NCBI RefSeq assembly: GCF_900105755.1
Contig: NZ_FNTQ01000001.1
Location: 7,688,001 to 7,752,000 of the forward strand
Source: Streptomyces sp. Ag109_O5-10
Lineage (GTDB): Bacteria > Actinomycetota > Actinomycetes > Streptomycetales > Streptomycetaceae
DNA: 64,000 nucleotides
Direction: 5' to 3'
Shown here: in pieces, positions 46,111 to 54,618 of the stretch
Numbering within the stretch: position 1 is the first letter of the stretch
Layout of the letters: each line of letters opens with the position of its first letter
Notes under the pieces: generated by a model
The model's database searches: none
What the model saw: only the letters and a program-made list of their open reading frames with translations
What the model was told of the DNA's origin: nothing
Program-made: the position numbers and the translations under genes

Positions 46111-46217
46111 TCGTCCGGGGCCGTTGGTGGGCTGTGGGCTGGGGCGGTGGTTGATCGGTGCGGCATAGACTTGCTTGTTGCCCGTGCTGATGCCGTTCGA
46201 GAGGGTCGCAGTCGCCC

Positions 46218-47150
46218 ATGAAGCTTGTCTTCGCCGGTACCCCCGAAGTCGCCGTTCCCGCTCTGGACGCTCTCATCTCCTCCGGACGGCACGAGGTGGC
46301 CGCCGTGGTCACGCGGCCCGATGCGCCGGCCGGGCGGGGGCGCAGGCTGGTCGCTTCGCCCGTGGCCGAGCGGGCGATGGAGGCCGGGATCGAGGTGCTG
46401 CGGCCGCTCAAGCCGCGCGAGCCGGAGTTTCTGGAGCGGCTGAGGGAGATCGGGCCGGACTGCTGCCCGGTGGTGGCCTACGGCGCGCTGCTGCCCCGCG
46501 TCGCGCTCGACGTGCCCGTCCACGGGTGGGTCAACCTGCACTTCTCGCTGCTTCCCGCCTGGCGCGGGGCGGCCCCCGTGCAGCACTCCGTCATGGCGGG
46601 GGACGAGATCACGGGCGCCTCCACCTTCCTCATCGAGGAGGGGCTGGACTCCGGGCCTGTCTACGGGACCGTCACCGAGGAGATCCGGCCCACCGACACG
46701 AGCGGTGACCTGCTCACCCGGCTCGCCTTCGCCGGGGCCGGGCTGCTCGCCGCGACCATGGACGGTATCGAGGACGGCACGCTCAAGGCCGTACCGCAGC
46801 CGGGGGAGGGCATCACCCTCGCGCCGAAGATCACTGTCGAGGACGCGAAGGTGGTGTGGTCGGCTCCGGCGCTGCGGGTCGACCGGGTGGTGCGGGGCTG
46901 CACCCCGGCCCCCGGTGCCTGGACCACCTTCCGCGGCGAGCGGCTCAAGCTCATCCAGGTCACGCCGGTGCCCGAGCGGACCGACCTCGGCCCCGCAGAG
47001 ATCGCCGTCGGGAAGAACAGCGTGCACGTGGGGACCGGATCGTACGCCGTGGAACTGCTCTGGGTGCAGGCCCAGGGCAAGAAGCCGATGCGGGCCGCCG
47101 ACTGGGCTCGTGGCGTGCGCATCGGCGCCGGGGAGACCCTCGGCGACTGA
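46218..47150 (+). CDS. fmt: Methionyl-tRNA formyltransferase
   Basis: 310 aa. Formylates initiator Met-tRNA using 10-formyl-THF. N-terminal KLVFAGTPEVAVPALDAL, the catalytic region VNLHFSLLPAWRGAAPVQHSVMAGD (Asn/His/Asp triad region) and the C-terminal tRNA-binding domain are all present. ATG at 46218. rsmB follows 86 bases downstream, the usual fmt-rsmB pair. Confidence 0.95.
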   Translation: MKLVFAGTPEVAVPALDALISSGRHEVAAVVTRPDAPAGRGRRLVASPVAERAMEAGIEVLRPLKPREPEFLERLREIGPDCCPVVAYGALLPRVALDVPVHGWVNLHFSLLPAWRGAAPVQHSVMAGDEITGASTFLIEEGLDSGPVYGTVTEEIRPTDTSGDLLTRLAFAGAGLLAATMDGIEDGTLKAVPQPGEGITLAPKITVEDAKVVWSAPALRVDRVVRGCTPAPGAWTTFRGERLKLIQVTPVPERTDLGPAEIAVGKNSVHVGTGSYAVELLWVQAQGKKPMRAADWARGVRIGAGETLGD

Positions 47151-47236
47151 GCCCCCCTTTTCCCGACCAGCGGCTTTCCGGCGTGCGCGGCGTACGCTGG
47201 GAGTCGCCTCATTCCCATACCCGGAGCACCTTTTTC

Positions 47237-48655
47237 GTGAGCGAGCAGTCCCGGCGGCCGCGCAGGCCCGCCAAGCCCTACCGCCGTCCCCAGAAGGACC
47301 CCGTCCGCGTCCTCGCCTTCGAGGCGCTGCGCGCCGTGGACGAGCGGGACGCGTACGCCAACCTCGTGCTGCCGCCACTGCTGCGCAAGGCCCGGGAGAA
47401 GGGCGACTTCGACGGGCGGGACGCCGCGCTCGCGACCGAGCTGGTGTACGGGACGCTGCGCCGCCAGGGGACGTACGACGCGATCATCGCCGAGTGCGTC
47501 GACCGGCCGCTGCGCGAGGTGGACCCGCCGGTCCTCGACGTGCTCAGCCTCGGTGTGCACCAGCTGCTCGGGACGCGGATCCCCAGCCACGCCGCCGTCT
47601 CCGCCTCCGTCGAGCTGGCCCGGGTGGTGCTGGGCGACGGACGGGCCAAGTTCGTCAACGCCGTGCTCCGCAAGGTCGCCCAGGACGACCTGGACGGCTG
47701 GATCGCGAAGGTCGCACCGGCCTACGACCAGGACCCCGAGGACCATCTGGCCGTGGTGCACTCGCATCCGCGGTGGGTCGTCTCCGCCCTCTGGGACTCG
47801 CTGGGGGGCGGCCGCGCGGGGATCGAGGAACTGCTGGCCGCCGACAACGAGCGGCCCGAGGTGACCCTGGTCGCCCGGCCGGGGCGGGCCACCACCGAGG
47901 AGCTCCTCGGCGAGGAGGCCGCCGTACCGGGACGCTGGTCGCCGTATGCCGTGCGGCTCGCCGAGGGCGGGGAGCCGGGCGCCATCACGGCCGTGCACGA
48001 GGGCCGGGCCGGCGTGCAGGACGAGGGCAGCCAGCTGGTCGCCCTCGCGCTCGCCAACGCGCCCGTCGAGGGACCGGACGCGAAGTGGCTCGACGGCTGC
48101 GCAGGCCCCGGCGGCAAGGCCGCCCTGCTCGCCGCGCTCGCCGCCGAGCGGGGGGCCGTGCTGCTCGCCTCCGAGAAGCAGCCGCACCGGGCCGGGCTGG
48201 TCGAGAAGGCGCTGCACGGCAACCCGGGGCCGTACCAGGTCATCGCGGCCGACGGCACCCGGCCGCCGTGGCGCCCGGGCACCTTCGACCGGGTCCTGAT
48301 GGACGTCCCCTGCACGGGCCTGGGCGCGCTGCGGCGCCGCCCGGAGGCACGCTGGAGGCGCCGCCCCGAGGACCTCGACACCTTCGGTCCGCTGCAGCGT
48401 GCGCTGCTGCTGACCGCGATCGACTCGGTGCGGGTGGGCGGGGTGGTCGGGTACGCCACGTGCTCCCCGCACCTGGCGGAGACGCGGGCGGTGGTCCAGG
48501 ACGTGCTGAAGCAGCGCCCGGACACCGAGCTCGTGGACGCGCGTCCGCTGCTGCCGGGGGCGCCGGAGCTGGGCGAGGGGCCGGACGTGCAGCTGTGGCC
48601 GCACCTGCACGGCACCGACGCGATGTACCTGGCACTGATCCGGAGGACCGGCTGA
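47237..48655 (+). CDS. rsmB: 16S rRNA (cytosine-967-C5)-methyltransferase
   Basis: 472 aa. N-terminal NusB-like RNA-binding domain (VLAFEALRAVDERDAYANLVLPPLL) and C-terminal SAM methyltransferase domain with DGCAGPGGKAALLA, motif IV DVPCTGLG (C359) and motif VI ATCSPH (C409, the expected nucleophile). A basic disordered N-terminus precedes. GTG 47237 is preferred because upstream frame overlaps fmt. Last gene of the conserved block before the accessory section. Confidence 0.94.
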   Translation: MSEQSRRPRRPAKPYRRPQKDPVRVLAFEALRAVDERDAYANLVLPPLLRKAREKGDFDGRDAALATELVYGTLRRQGTYDAIIAECVDRPLREVDPPVLDVLSLGVHQLLGTRIPSHAAVSASVELARVVLGDGRAKFVNAVLRKVAQDDLDGWIAKVAPAYDQDPEDHLAVVHSHPRWVVSALWDSLGGGRAGIEELLAADNERPEVTLVARPGRATTEELLGEEAAVPGRWSPYAVRLAEGGEPGAITAVHEGRAGVQDEGSQLVALALANAPVEGPDAKWLDGCAGPGGKAALLAALAAERGAVLLASEKQPHRAGLVEKALHGNPGPYQVIAADGTRPPWRPGTFDRVLMDVPCTGLGALRRRPEARWRRRPEDLDTFGPLQRALLLTAIDSVRVGGVVGYATCSPHLAETRAVVQDVLKQRPDTELVDARPLLPGAPELGEGPDVQLWPHLHGTDAMYLALIRRTG

Positions 48656-48811
48656 GGGCGGGGGACTTTGCAGGTGGTGCGGCAGGACAGATGACCTACG
48701 AGGTCCCCGAGCGGCGTGGTCGAGACGTCAGACATCTCGGTCAACAGCTCGGGGGCCTCGCTCGTTGCGCCTCACGGTCTGCCACCTGATCAGGGACCAG
48801 CTCGAAGAGAC

Positions 48812-48854
48812 CCACTGAGCGGTGTGCACCTCCACGACGCACCCCGCTCGGTGG
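48812..48854 (-). terminator. Inverted repeat at the end of the GntP-type permease gene
   Basis: Arms 48812-48827 and 48839-48854 pair at 14 of 16 positions with an 11-base loop, directly after the minus-strand stop at 48858. The rest of the 202-base gap to rsmB shows no gene. Confidence 0.5.
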
Positions 48855-48857
48855 CTG

Positions 48858-50303
48858 TCAGGCGAACACGGACAGGAGGAGCGCCATTCCGAGGCCGAGC
48901 ACGCTCACCAGGGTCTGCACCACCGTCTGTGTCTTCGTGGCCTGAGTGAGATCCATGCCGAAGGATTCCTTGACCAGCCAGAATCCGGCGTGGTTCACGT
49001 AGTTCAGCCCGAGGGAGCCTGCCCCGATGGCCACCACGAGCAGCGATGCCTCCAGGCCGCCCCCGCTGACCATGGGGGCGATGATGCCGGTGGCGGAGAC
49101 GATGCCGACGGTGGCGGAACCGGTGGTCAGCGACAGCAGGAGTGCGATCAGCCAGCCCAGCACGATGACGTTCAGATGCGCCCCCTTGGCGGCGGAGGCG
49201 ATCGCGTCGCCGATGCCGGAGTCCTGGAGAACCTGCTTGAACGCACCACCGCCGCCGATGATGAGCAGGATGGCGGCGATGGACTTCAGGCTGTCCGTCA
49301 GGGATGCGCGGACCTCCTCGCCGGAGCGGCCCGTGCCCAGAGTGGTCACGCCGAGAGCGAAGAGCAGCCCGGCGAGCATCGCCACGACGGGCTCGCCCAG
49401 GAAGGTCAGCGCGGAACTCACGGTGCTCGTCTCGTCGAGCACCGTTTCGGCGAGGGTACGCAGCAGCATGAGGGCGACAGGGACGAGCACCGCGGTGACG
49501 GCCAATCCGGTCGGTATCCGGGAACGGGACGTGACGTCCGTGTCCGCCGATGACGCATGCGGAGCGCCGACCGTCACGCTGACAGGCGACGTCGCTCGGA
49601 CGGAATGCGACGCACCCGTGAACTGCGCGACAAGAGCCTCGTCCGGGCGAACCTCGGCAAGGCGCGGCGCGATCCACCGGGCGTAGACGGGGCCGGCCAG
49701 GATCACGGTGGGGACGGCGCAGACGAAGCCGACGACCACGGTGAGGCCCAGGTCGGCGTGGAGACCGGTCATGGCGGTGAGCGGACCCGGGTGCGGCGGC
49801 AGCATGCCGTGCAGGGTGGACAGCGCGGCGATGGCCGGTACGCCGAGCAGGACGTACGGGGAGCCCTGCGTGCCGCCCTGGGATTCCAGCCTGCGCGCCA
49901 CGCTGAAGATCAGCGGCAGTAGCACGATCAGGCCGACCTCGAAGAACATCGGGATGCCGATCACGAACGCCGCGGCGGTGACCAGCCAGGGCAGCCCGCG
50001 GGTGCTGGAGCGGTCGATCAGGGCGTGGGCGAGGGCGTCGGTGGCGCCCGAGTCGGACAGCAGGCGCCCGAGCATGGCGCCCAGGGCCAGGGTGATGCCC
50101 ACGTCTCCGAGGGTGCCGCCGGCACCGTCCTCGAGGGATCCCACCAGTTTGGTGACGGGCTCGCCGGCGGCGAGGCCGGTGCCGACAGCGACGACGATGA
50201 GCGCGACGAACGGATGGATGCGCAAGCGGGAGTTGATGAGGTAGATCAGGGCCGTGATCGCGATGGTGAGGATGAGCAGCAACCACCAGGTGTGCGTGGT
50301 CAT
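48858..50303 (-). CDS. GntP-family gluconate/organic-acid:H+ symporter
   Basis: 481 aa, about 12 transmembrane segments. Family features are INSRLRIHPFVALIVVAVGTGL at the start, GIPMFFEVGLIVLLPL, LPPHPGPLTAM (the conserved HPGP), an IIGGGGAFKQVL helix and NHAGFWLVKESFG near the end. It imports gluconate or a related sugar acid; the exact substrate cannot be read. The long hydrophilic loop around residues 228-265 (ASHSVRATSPVSV..ADTDVTSR) is cytoplasmic or external. ATG at 50303 with AAAGG upstream; a 7-copy 8-bp repeat lies just before it. Confidence 0.88.
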   Translation of the reverse strand: MTTHTWWLLLILTIAITALIYLINSRLRIHPFVALIVVAVGTGLAAGEPVTKLVGSLEDGAGGTLGDVGITLALGAMLGRLLSDSGATDALAHALIDRSSTRGLPWLVTAAAFVIGIPMFFEVGLIVLLPLIFSVARRLESQGGTQGSPYVLLGVPAIAALSTLHGMLPPHPGPLTAMTGLHADLGLTVVVGFVCAVPTVILAGPVYARWIAPRLAEVRPDEALVAQFTGASHSVRATSPVSVTVGAPHASSADTDVTSRSRIPTGLAVTAVLVPVALMLLRTLAETVLDETSTVSSALTFLGEPVVAMLAGLLFALGVTTLGTGRSGEEVRASLTDSLKSIAAILLIIGGGGAFKQVLQDSGIGDAIASAAKGAHLNVIVLGWLIALLLSLTTGSATVGIVSATGIIAPMVSGGGLEASLLVVAIGAGSLGLNYVNHAGFWLVKESFGMDLTQATKTQTVVQTLVSVLGLGMALLLSVFA

Positions 50304-50319
50304 GCGGGTGCCTTTCGAT

Positions 50320-50375
50320 GGACAGGTGGACAGGTGGACAGGTGGACAGGTGGACAGATGGACAGATGGACAGGT
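50320..50375. repeat. 8-bp tandem repeat (GGACAGGT), seven copies
   Basis: Seven contiguous 8-mers from 50320 to 50375: four GGACAGGT, two GGACAGAT and one GGACAGGT. The array starts 17 bases upstream of the permease ATG, inside the probable leader or promoter. Unit length 8 is not a multiple of three, so the in-frame extension through it (50384) is not credible coding. Confidence 0.9.
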
Positions 50376-50453
50376 GATGGGCATGCCGAAGTGAGCCGCA
50401 GCGCAGCAGGGTGGTGGTGCGGCTTGTGCCGGGAGGGGCGGGCGGCAGCCCGG

Positions 50454-51440
50454 TCAGTCCAGTCCGAGATCCCTGACGAGACGGGCCACCGACGTGTCCT
50501 GTTCGGACAGGTACGCGGCGAAGGCGTCGCCGGTGGTGAACGCGTCGGTCCAGCCGTGGCGGCGGAGCTCCGCTTTCCATTGCCGGGACCGGTGCATCGC
50601 TGCCAGCGCTTCGATCCACCGCTTCCGGTCGGCGCCTCGGATGCCGGGCGGCGCCACGACTCCCCGCCAGTTGCTGAAGACCAGGTCGATGCCGGACGCC
50701 TTGAGGGTCGGTACTCCGGGCAGTGCGTCGTTCGGTCGTGGGCTGGTCACCGCCAGGACCCTGAGCTGACTGGCGTCGATCTGGTCGAGGAACTCGCCGA
50801 AGCCGGTGGTGGCGAAGTCGACCTTGCCGTCGAGGAGAGCGGGCAGCAGGTCGCCGCCACCGCCGCCGTAGGCGACGTAGCCGACCCGGTGCGGGCCGAT
50901 ACCGACGGCCTTGGCCAACTCCATGGCCAGCAGGTGGTCCGGTCCGCCGGGTGAGGATCCGCCCCCGACCTTCAAGCGCGCGGGGTTCCTCTTCCAGGCG
51001 GCGATCAGATCGTCGATCGACCGGTAGGGCGAGTCACGGCGCACGACCACCGCGCCGGCCTCCTCGACCAGCCGGGCCAGCGCGGTGGTCTCGTTGATGG
51101 ACGCCTTCGTGTGTGCCACGTGCGACGCACCGATCACTCCGAGCCCCATCTGCAAGACGAGTCTGCCGTTGCCCCGCTCGTTCACGATGCGCTGCAGGCC
51201 CACCGTGCCGCCTGCTCCCGGCAGGTTGAAGACCTGCACGCCGGACTCCACACCGGTCTCCTGCAGCACGCGGGCCACCGTCCGGGCCGTGGTGTCGTAT
51301 CCGCCACCGGGGGTGTTCGGAACCATGATCCGCAGCCCGGTGTCGGCCGGTTCCCCGTCGGGCAGCACCTGGCACCCGGTGCCGAGGAGCAGTGACAGCG
51401 CGAGGAGGGCGCCGCGAAGGGCGTGCGAGCGACCTCTCAT
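50454..51440 (-). CDS. TctC-family (tripartite tricarboxylate) solute-binding lipoprotein
   Basis: 328 aa. Signal peptide with a lipoprotein-like cleavage region LLLGTGC (C23; the -3 residue is Gly, slightly off consensus) and then a Bug/TctC receptor fold: MVPNTPGGGYDTTART, NLPGAGGTVGLQRIV, RDSPYRSIDDLIAAWK, VSFATTGFGEF-like region and NWRGVVAPPGI. It should bind a carboxylate outside the membrane. No tctA or tctB genes are in the window; the neighbour is a GntP permease. Divergent from the sensor kinase, with GGGAGG before ATG 51440. Confidence 0.88.
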   Translation of the reverse strand: MRGRSHALRGALLALSLLLGTGCQVLPDGEPADTGLRIMVPNTPGGGYDTTARTVARVLQETGVESGVQVFNLPGAGGTVGLQRIVNERGNGRLVLQMGLGVIGASHVAHTKASINETTALARLVEEAGAVVVRRDSPYRSIDDLIAAWKRNPARLKVGGGSSPGGPDHLLAMELAKAVGIGPHRVGYVAYGGGGGDLLPALLDGKVDFATTGFGEFLDQIDASQLRVLAVTSPRPNDALPGVPTLKASGIDLVFSNWRGVVAPPGIRGADRKRWIEALAAMHRSRQWKAELRRHGWTDAFTTGDAFAAYLSEQDTSVARLVRDLGLD

Positions 51441-51538
51441 GGCACCTCCCTTCCGCAGCCGTCGCGATGGACGTCATGATTGTGCGGCCCGCGGTGCGAG
51501 CCGCCCAGTTTGTGTCAGCAGTAGAGATTGAGTTCGTT

Positions 51539-53188
51539 GTGGTCACCGGTTTTCGGCGTCATAGCCTCGCGGGCGAGATGCTGGCGCTGCAGCTCGCCAT
51601 CGTCGTGGTCGTGCTGCTGGCGGTCGCGGCGCTCTCGCTCGCCCAGTCGGAGGCCACCTTCAGCCGGGTCGAGGGCCGCCGCGTGAGTGCGCTGGCCGAG
51701 CAGTTGGCTGCCAACCCACTGGTGCGCAACCAGCTCCCGCGTCCGGCGCCGGAGGAGACGCTGGCCCCGCTGACGCATTCCACGCTGGTGCAGTCCGGGG
51801 TCACCTCCGTGACGATCGCCGACTCCTCCGGGCGCATCGTCAGTTCGACCAACCCGACGGTCATCGGTGACCGGCTGCGGCTCGGACCGGGGGTGGCCCG
51901 CGGACGAGGCTGGTCCGGCTCGCTCACCTGGGACGGCAGCCGCGAACTGGTGGCGCAGGTGCCGGTGCTCGGCGCGGCGAGCGGGGACCTGGGGCGGACC
52001 CTGGGCATCGTCATGATCGGGGAGGCGTCCCCGACGGTGTGGCAGCGGCTCAGCGGTGCGTCTTCCTATCTCCTCGCCTACCTGGGCATCGCCAGCGGGC
52101 TCGGTCTGGCCGGCTCCTGGCTGCTGGCCCGACGGGTCAAACGGCAGACGCTCGGTCTGGAGCCGCGCGAGATCACCGGCCTCGCCGAGCACCGCGAGGC
52201 CATGCTGTACGGGATCGCCGAGGGCGTGGTCGCCCTGGATCCCCAGCAGCGCCTCACCCTGGTGAACGAGGTGGGCAGACAGCTGCTCGACCTGCCCGAG
52301 GAGTGCGTGGGCCGGACGCTGGACGACCTTGGCATCGACGGCCGTCTGCACGACGTGCTCACCGGCACCCGGCCCGAAGCGGAGCACGGACCCGACGAAG
52401 TGGTCATACGGCACGGTCGCGTGCTGGTGATGAACAGGATGACCGTCACGAAGAACGACCGCCTGCTCGGCTCGGTGACCACGCTGCGGGACCGCACCGA
52501 ACTGGCTCGGCTGGAACGCGAGATCGGGTCCTTCCGCAGCACGTCCGAGCTGCTACGGGCCCAGACGCACGAGTTCGCCAACCAGCTGCACACCATCTCC
52601 GGACTCATCCAGATCGGCGAGCAGGACGAGGTCGTACGCTACGTCCGTGCGCTCACCCGGCGCCGCCAGTCCCTGGACATGACCATCGGCCGCCGCATCC
52701 ACGATCCCGCCATCGCCGCCCTCCTCATGGCGAAGGACTCCCTCGCGGCCGAACGCAGGATCACCCTGAGGATCTCGGACGTCACCTCCCTCGGCCGGCT
52801 CGCCTCGGAGGACGCCGCCGACGTGGCGACCGTGGTCGGCAACCTGGTCGACAACGCCATCGACGCCGCAGCCGGAAGCGGCCTCGACGACCGGGAACCC
52901 TGGATCGAGGTCGAACTCCGGCAGGACGCGTCCAGCGTGGAGATCGTGGTGTGCGACTCGGGCCCGGGCGTGGCTCCCGAACTTGCCCAGGAGGTCTTCC
53001 ACCACGGGTTCACCACCAAGGCCGCCGCGGAGGGCGAGCGTGGCATCGGCCTTGCCCTCACCCGGCTCGTCTGTGAACGACGGGCCGGGGAGATCAGGGT
53101 GACCAACACCGCCGAAGGCGCCCGGTTCACCGCGCGCATGTCCGTGAGCCACTCAACGGAAGCGATCGAGGAAGGAGCAACACGTTGA
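51539..53188 (+). CDS. Sensor histidine kinase of the CitA/DcuS type
   Basis: 549 aa from GTG 51539. TM1 (about 14-36, LALQLAIVVVVLLAVAALSL), an extracytoplasmic PAS-like sensor domain (about 37-175, with TSVTIADSSGRIVSSTNP), TM2 (about 176-196), a cytoplasmic PAS domain and the kinase core. Phospho-acceptor H344 lies in QTHEFANQLHTISGLIQIG; the N-box is NLVDNAIDAA (N435/N439) and G-box DSGPGV plus GERGIGLAL. Carboxylate sensing is typical of the family. Upstream in-frame ATGs (51467, 51476) would leave under 40 bases to the divergent gene, so 51539 is preferred. Coupled by four bases to the regulator. Confidence 0.88.
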   Translation: MVTGFRRHSLAGEMLALQLAIVVVVLLAVAALSLAQSEATFSRVEGRRVSALAEQLAANPLVRNQLPRPAPEETLAPLTHSTLVQSGVTSVTIADSSGRIVSSTNPTVIGDRLRLGPGVARGRGWSGSLTWDGSRELVAQVPVLGAASGDLGRTLGIVMIGEASPTVWQRLSGASSYLLAYLGIASGLGLAGSWLLARRVKRQTLGLEPREITGLAEHREAMLYGIAEGVVALDPQQRLTLVNEVGRQLLDLPEECVGRTLDDLGIDGRLHDVLTGTRPEAEHGPDEVVIRHGRVLVMNRMTVTKNDRLLGSVTTLRDRTELARLEREIGSFRSTSELLRAQTHEFANQLHTISGLIQIGEQDEVVRYVRALTRRRQSLDMTIGRRIHDPAIAALLMAKDSLAAERRITLRISDVTSLGRLASEDAADVATVVGNLVDNAIDAAAGSGLDDREPWIEVELRQDASSVEIVVCDSGPGVAPELAQEVFHHGFTTKAAAEGERGIGLALTRLVCERRAGEIRVTNTAEGARFTARMSVSHSTEAIEEGATR

Positions 53189-53877
53189 CGGACACCTCCG
53201 GCACGATCGATGTTCTCGTCGTCGACGACGACTTCATGGTGGCTCGGGTCCACCGCACCTTCGTCGAGAGGGTGCCGCCGTTCAGGGTCGTCGGCACCGC
53301 GGGCACTGGTGAGCAGGCCATCAGCGCGATCGACGAACTGCGCCCGGATCTCGTTCTCCTCGATCTCTATCTGCCCGATGTCTTCGGCCTGGACGTCATC
53401 CCGCGGCTGCGCACCGCGGGACACGACTGCGACATCATGGTCATCAGTGCTGCGCGCGAGGCCGACACCGTGCGCGGCGCGCTCCGCCACGGTGTCGTGG
53501 ACTACCTGCTCAAACCCTTCGACTATGAGGACATGAAGCCCCGCCTGGACCGGTACGCCGCACGGCGCGGCCGGCTTCTCACCGCGGTGGTGCGCGGCCA
53601 GGCCGACATCGACCGGGTTCTGTCCGCAGGGTCTGTCCCCGCTGCTGTCGCCAGACTCCCGAAGGGCCTGAGCGTGGAGACCGCCGACCTCGTCGAACGC
53701 ACGCTCCGCGAGGCGGACGGCACCCTGTCGGCCGCCGAGTGCGCGGCCGCCGCCGGTATCTCCCGCGTCAGCGCCCGCCGTTACCTGGAGCACTTCCACA
53801 CCACCGGCACGGCGGACGTCTCCCTGCGTTACGGCGCCGCCGGCCGGCCCGAGCGGCGGTATGGCTGGCGAGACTGA
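53185..53877 (+). CDS. Response regulator of the CitB/DcuR type
   Basis: 230 aa. N-terminal receiver domain with acidic D14-D15, phospho-acceptor D60 in VLLDLYLPD, the conserved Ser in MVISAAREA and Lys in YLLKPF. The C-terminal part has a DctR/CitB-like HTH (CAAAAGISRVSARRYLEHF). TTG start at 53185 overlaps the kinase stop (TTGA), with GAAGGAG upstream. It probably controls the divergent carboxylate-binding protein and permease genes. Confidence 0.88.
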   Translation: MTDTSGTIDVLVVDDDFMVARVHRTFVERVPPFRVVGTAGTGEQAISAIDELRPDLVLLDLYLPDVFGLDVIPRLRTAGHDCDIMVISAAREADTVRGALRHGVVDYLLKPFDYEDMKPRLDRYAARRGRLLTAVVRGQADIDRVLSAGSVPAAVARLPKGLSVETADLVERTLREADGTLSAAECAAAAGISRVSARRYLEHFHTTGTADVSLRYGAAGRPERRYGWRD

Positions 53878-54139
53878 GAGACGGGTGCTGCTGAGCGTAC
53901 GACGCGCCGCCGACACCGGCGCGGTCGTGGCGCCGCTGCGTTTGACCGCCGCCTAGCCGATAACCGGCTCCACACCAACGACTTCGGACACCACGTCATG
54001 GCCCTGGCAGCCGATCTGGCGTGCCTCACCGGTACCCCGCACGGGTCAGCCGAGAACGACACGACGAGGTCCATGGCACCGGTTGTGGCGGGACGGCGGT
54101 CCACATGCTCTGCCTCCCGCGGCCCGAGCGGGTCGCGTT

Positions 54140-54430
54140 GCCGCCTGTCCCCACGCTGTCTGGAAAAGCCGGCCGCGTACTTCGAGCAGGGCCCGGCCGC
54201 GCACGGCTGGGTGGAGGACCAGGCGCGGACGGCCGCCCGGGTGGCCACGCTGCCGATGCACCGGCTCGGCTTCAGCCCTCAGGTGCCCGCGCGGCGGTTC
54301 GCCGAGTGCGACAGCAGGCCGTCACCGGCGGCCGCCCCAAGGACGCACCTGGGGCCGGCACCGCCGCACCCCGGTCGTGACGGTGGGCGGACGACGCTCA
54401 GGACGGCTGTCTGTGGCCGCATCCGCCGAC
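54140..54430 (+). pseudogene. Remnant of an IS630-family transposase
   Basis: Within the 741-base gap before rpe, one frame reads YFEQGPAAHGWVEDQ, ARTAARVATL, then PMHRLGFSPQVPARRFAE. This is the winged-helix part of IS630-type transposases with about 16 residues missing before MHRLGFSPQVPARR. A second frame continues with RTWGRHRRTPVVTVGG and RRSGRLSVAA, the start of the DDE domain. The rest of the DDE domain is gone. The bases from 53878 to 54140 show no recognisable gene. Confidence 0.6.
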
Positions 54431-54495
54431 AGCGGACCCGCGGCCCAACCGCCGAAGAAGGCTCCGTGCAGGCCGAGGGAGGCTGCGGCCGGGCA

Positions 54496-54560
54496 GCGCC
54501 CCGAAAGGGGCGCAGGGGAGCTGCGCGAGCAACCCCCACCCGCCCGCGGCCGACACTAAG
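54496..54560. repeat. Dispersed repeat copy with GCGCCCC-GAAA-GGGGCGC hairpin
   Basis: Perfect 7-bp arms 54496-54502 and 54507-54513 with a GAAA loop. They are followed by AGGGGAGCTGCGCGAGCAAC and a C-rich stretch resembling one unit of the array at 24594. It sits 60 bases before rpe. Confidence 0.55.
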
Positions 54561-54618
54561 CCGCAACCACTCCGAACCCCATTCGGCCCACCCCGTCGGG
54601 GCATGGCACGCTTGGGGC

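Noticed and set aside
42945..47378. 1477-codon minus-strand open frame over priA and fmt
   Set aside because: It runs antisense through intact priA, fmt and the HTH gene and encodes low-complexity Arg/Pro/Gly sequence.
53878..54139. Possible coding remnant with ADNRLHTNDFGHHVMALAAD
   Set aside because: The frame is interrupted and short, and I could not tie it to a family with confidence; left as unassigned sequence before the transposase relic.
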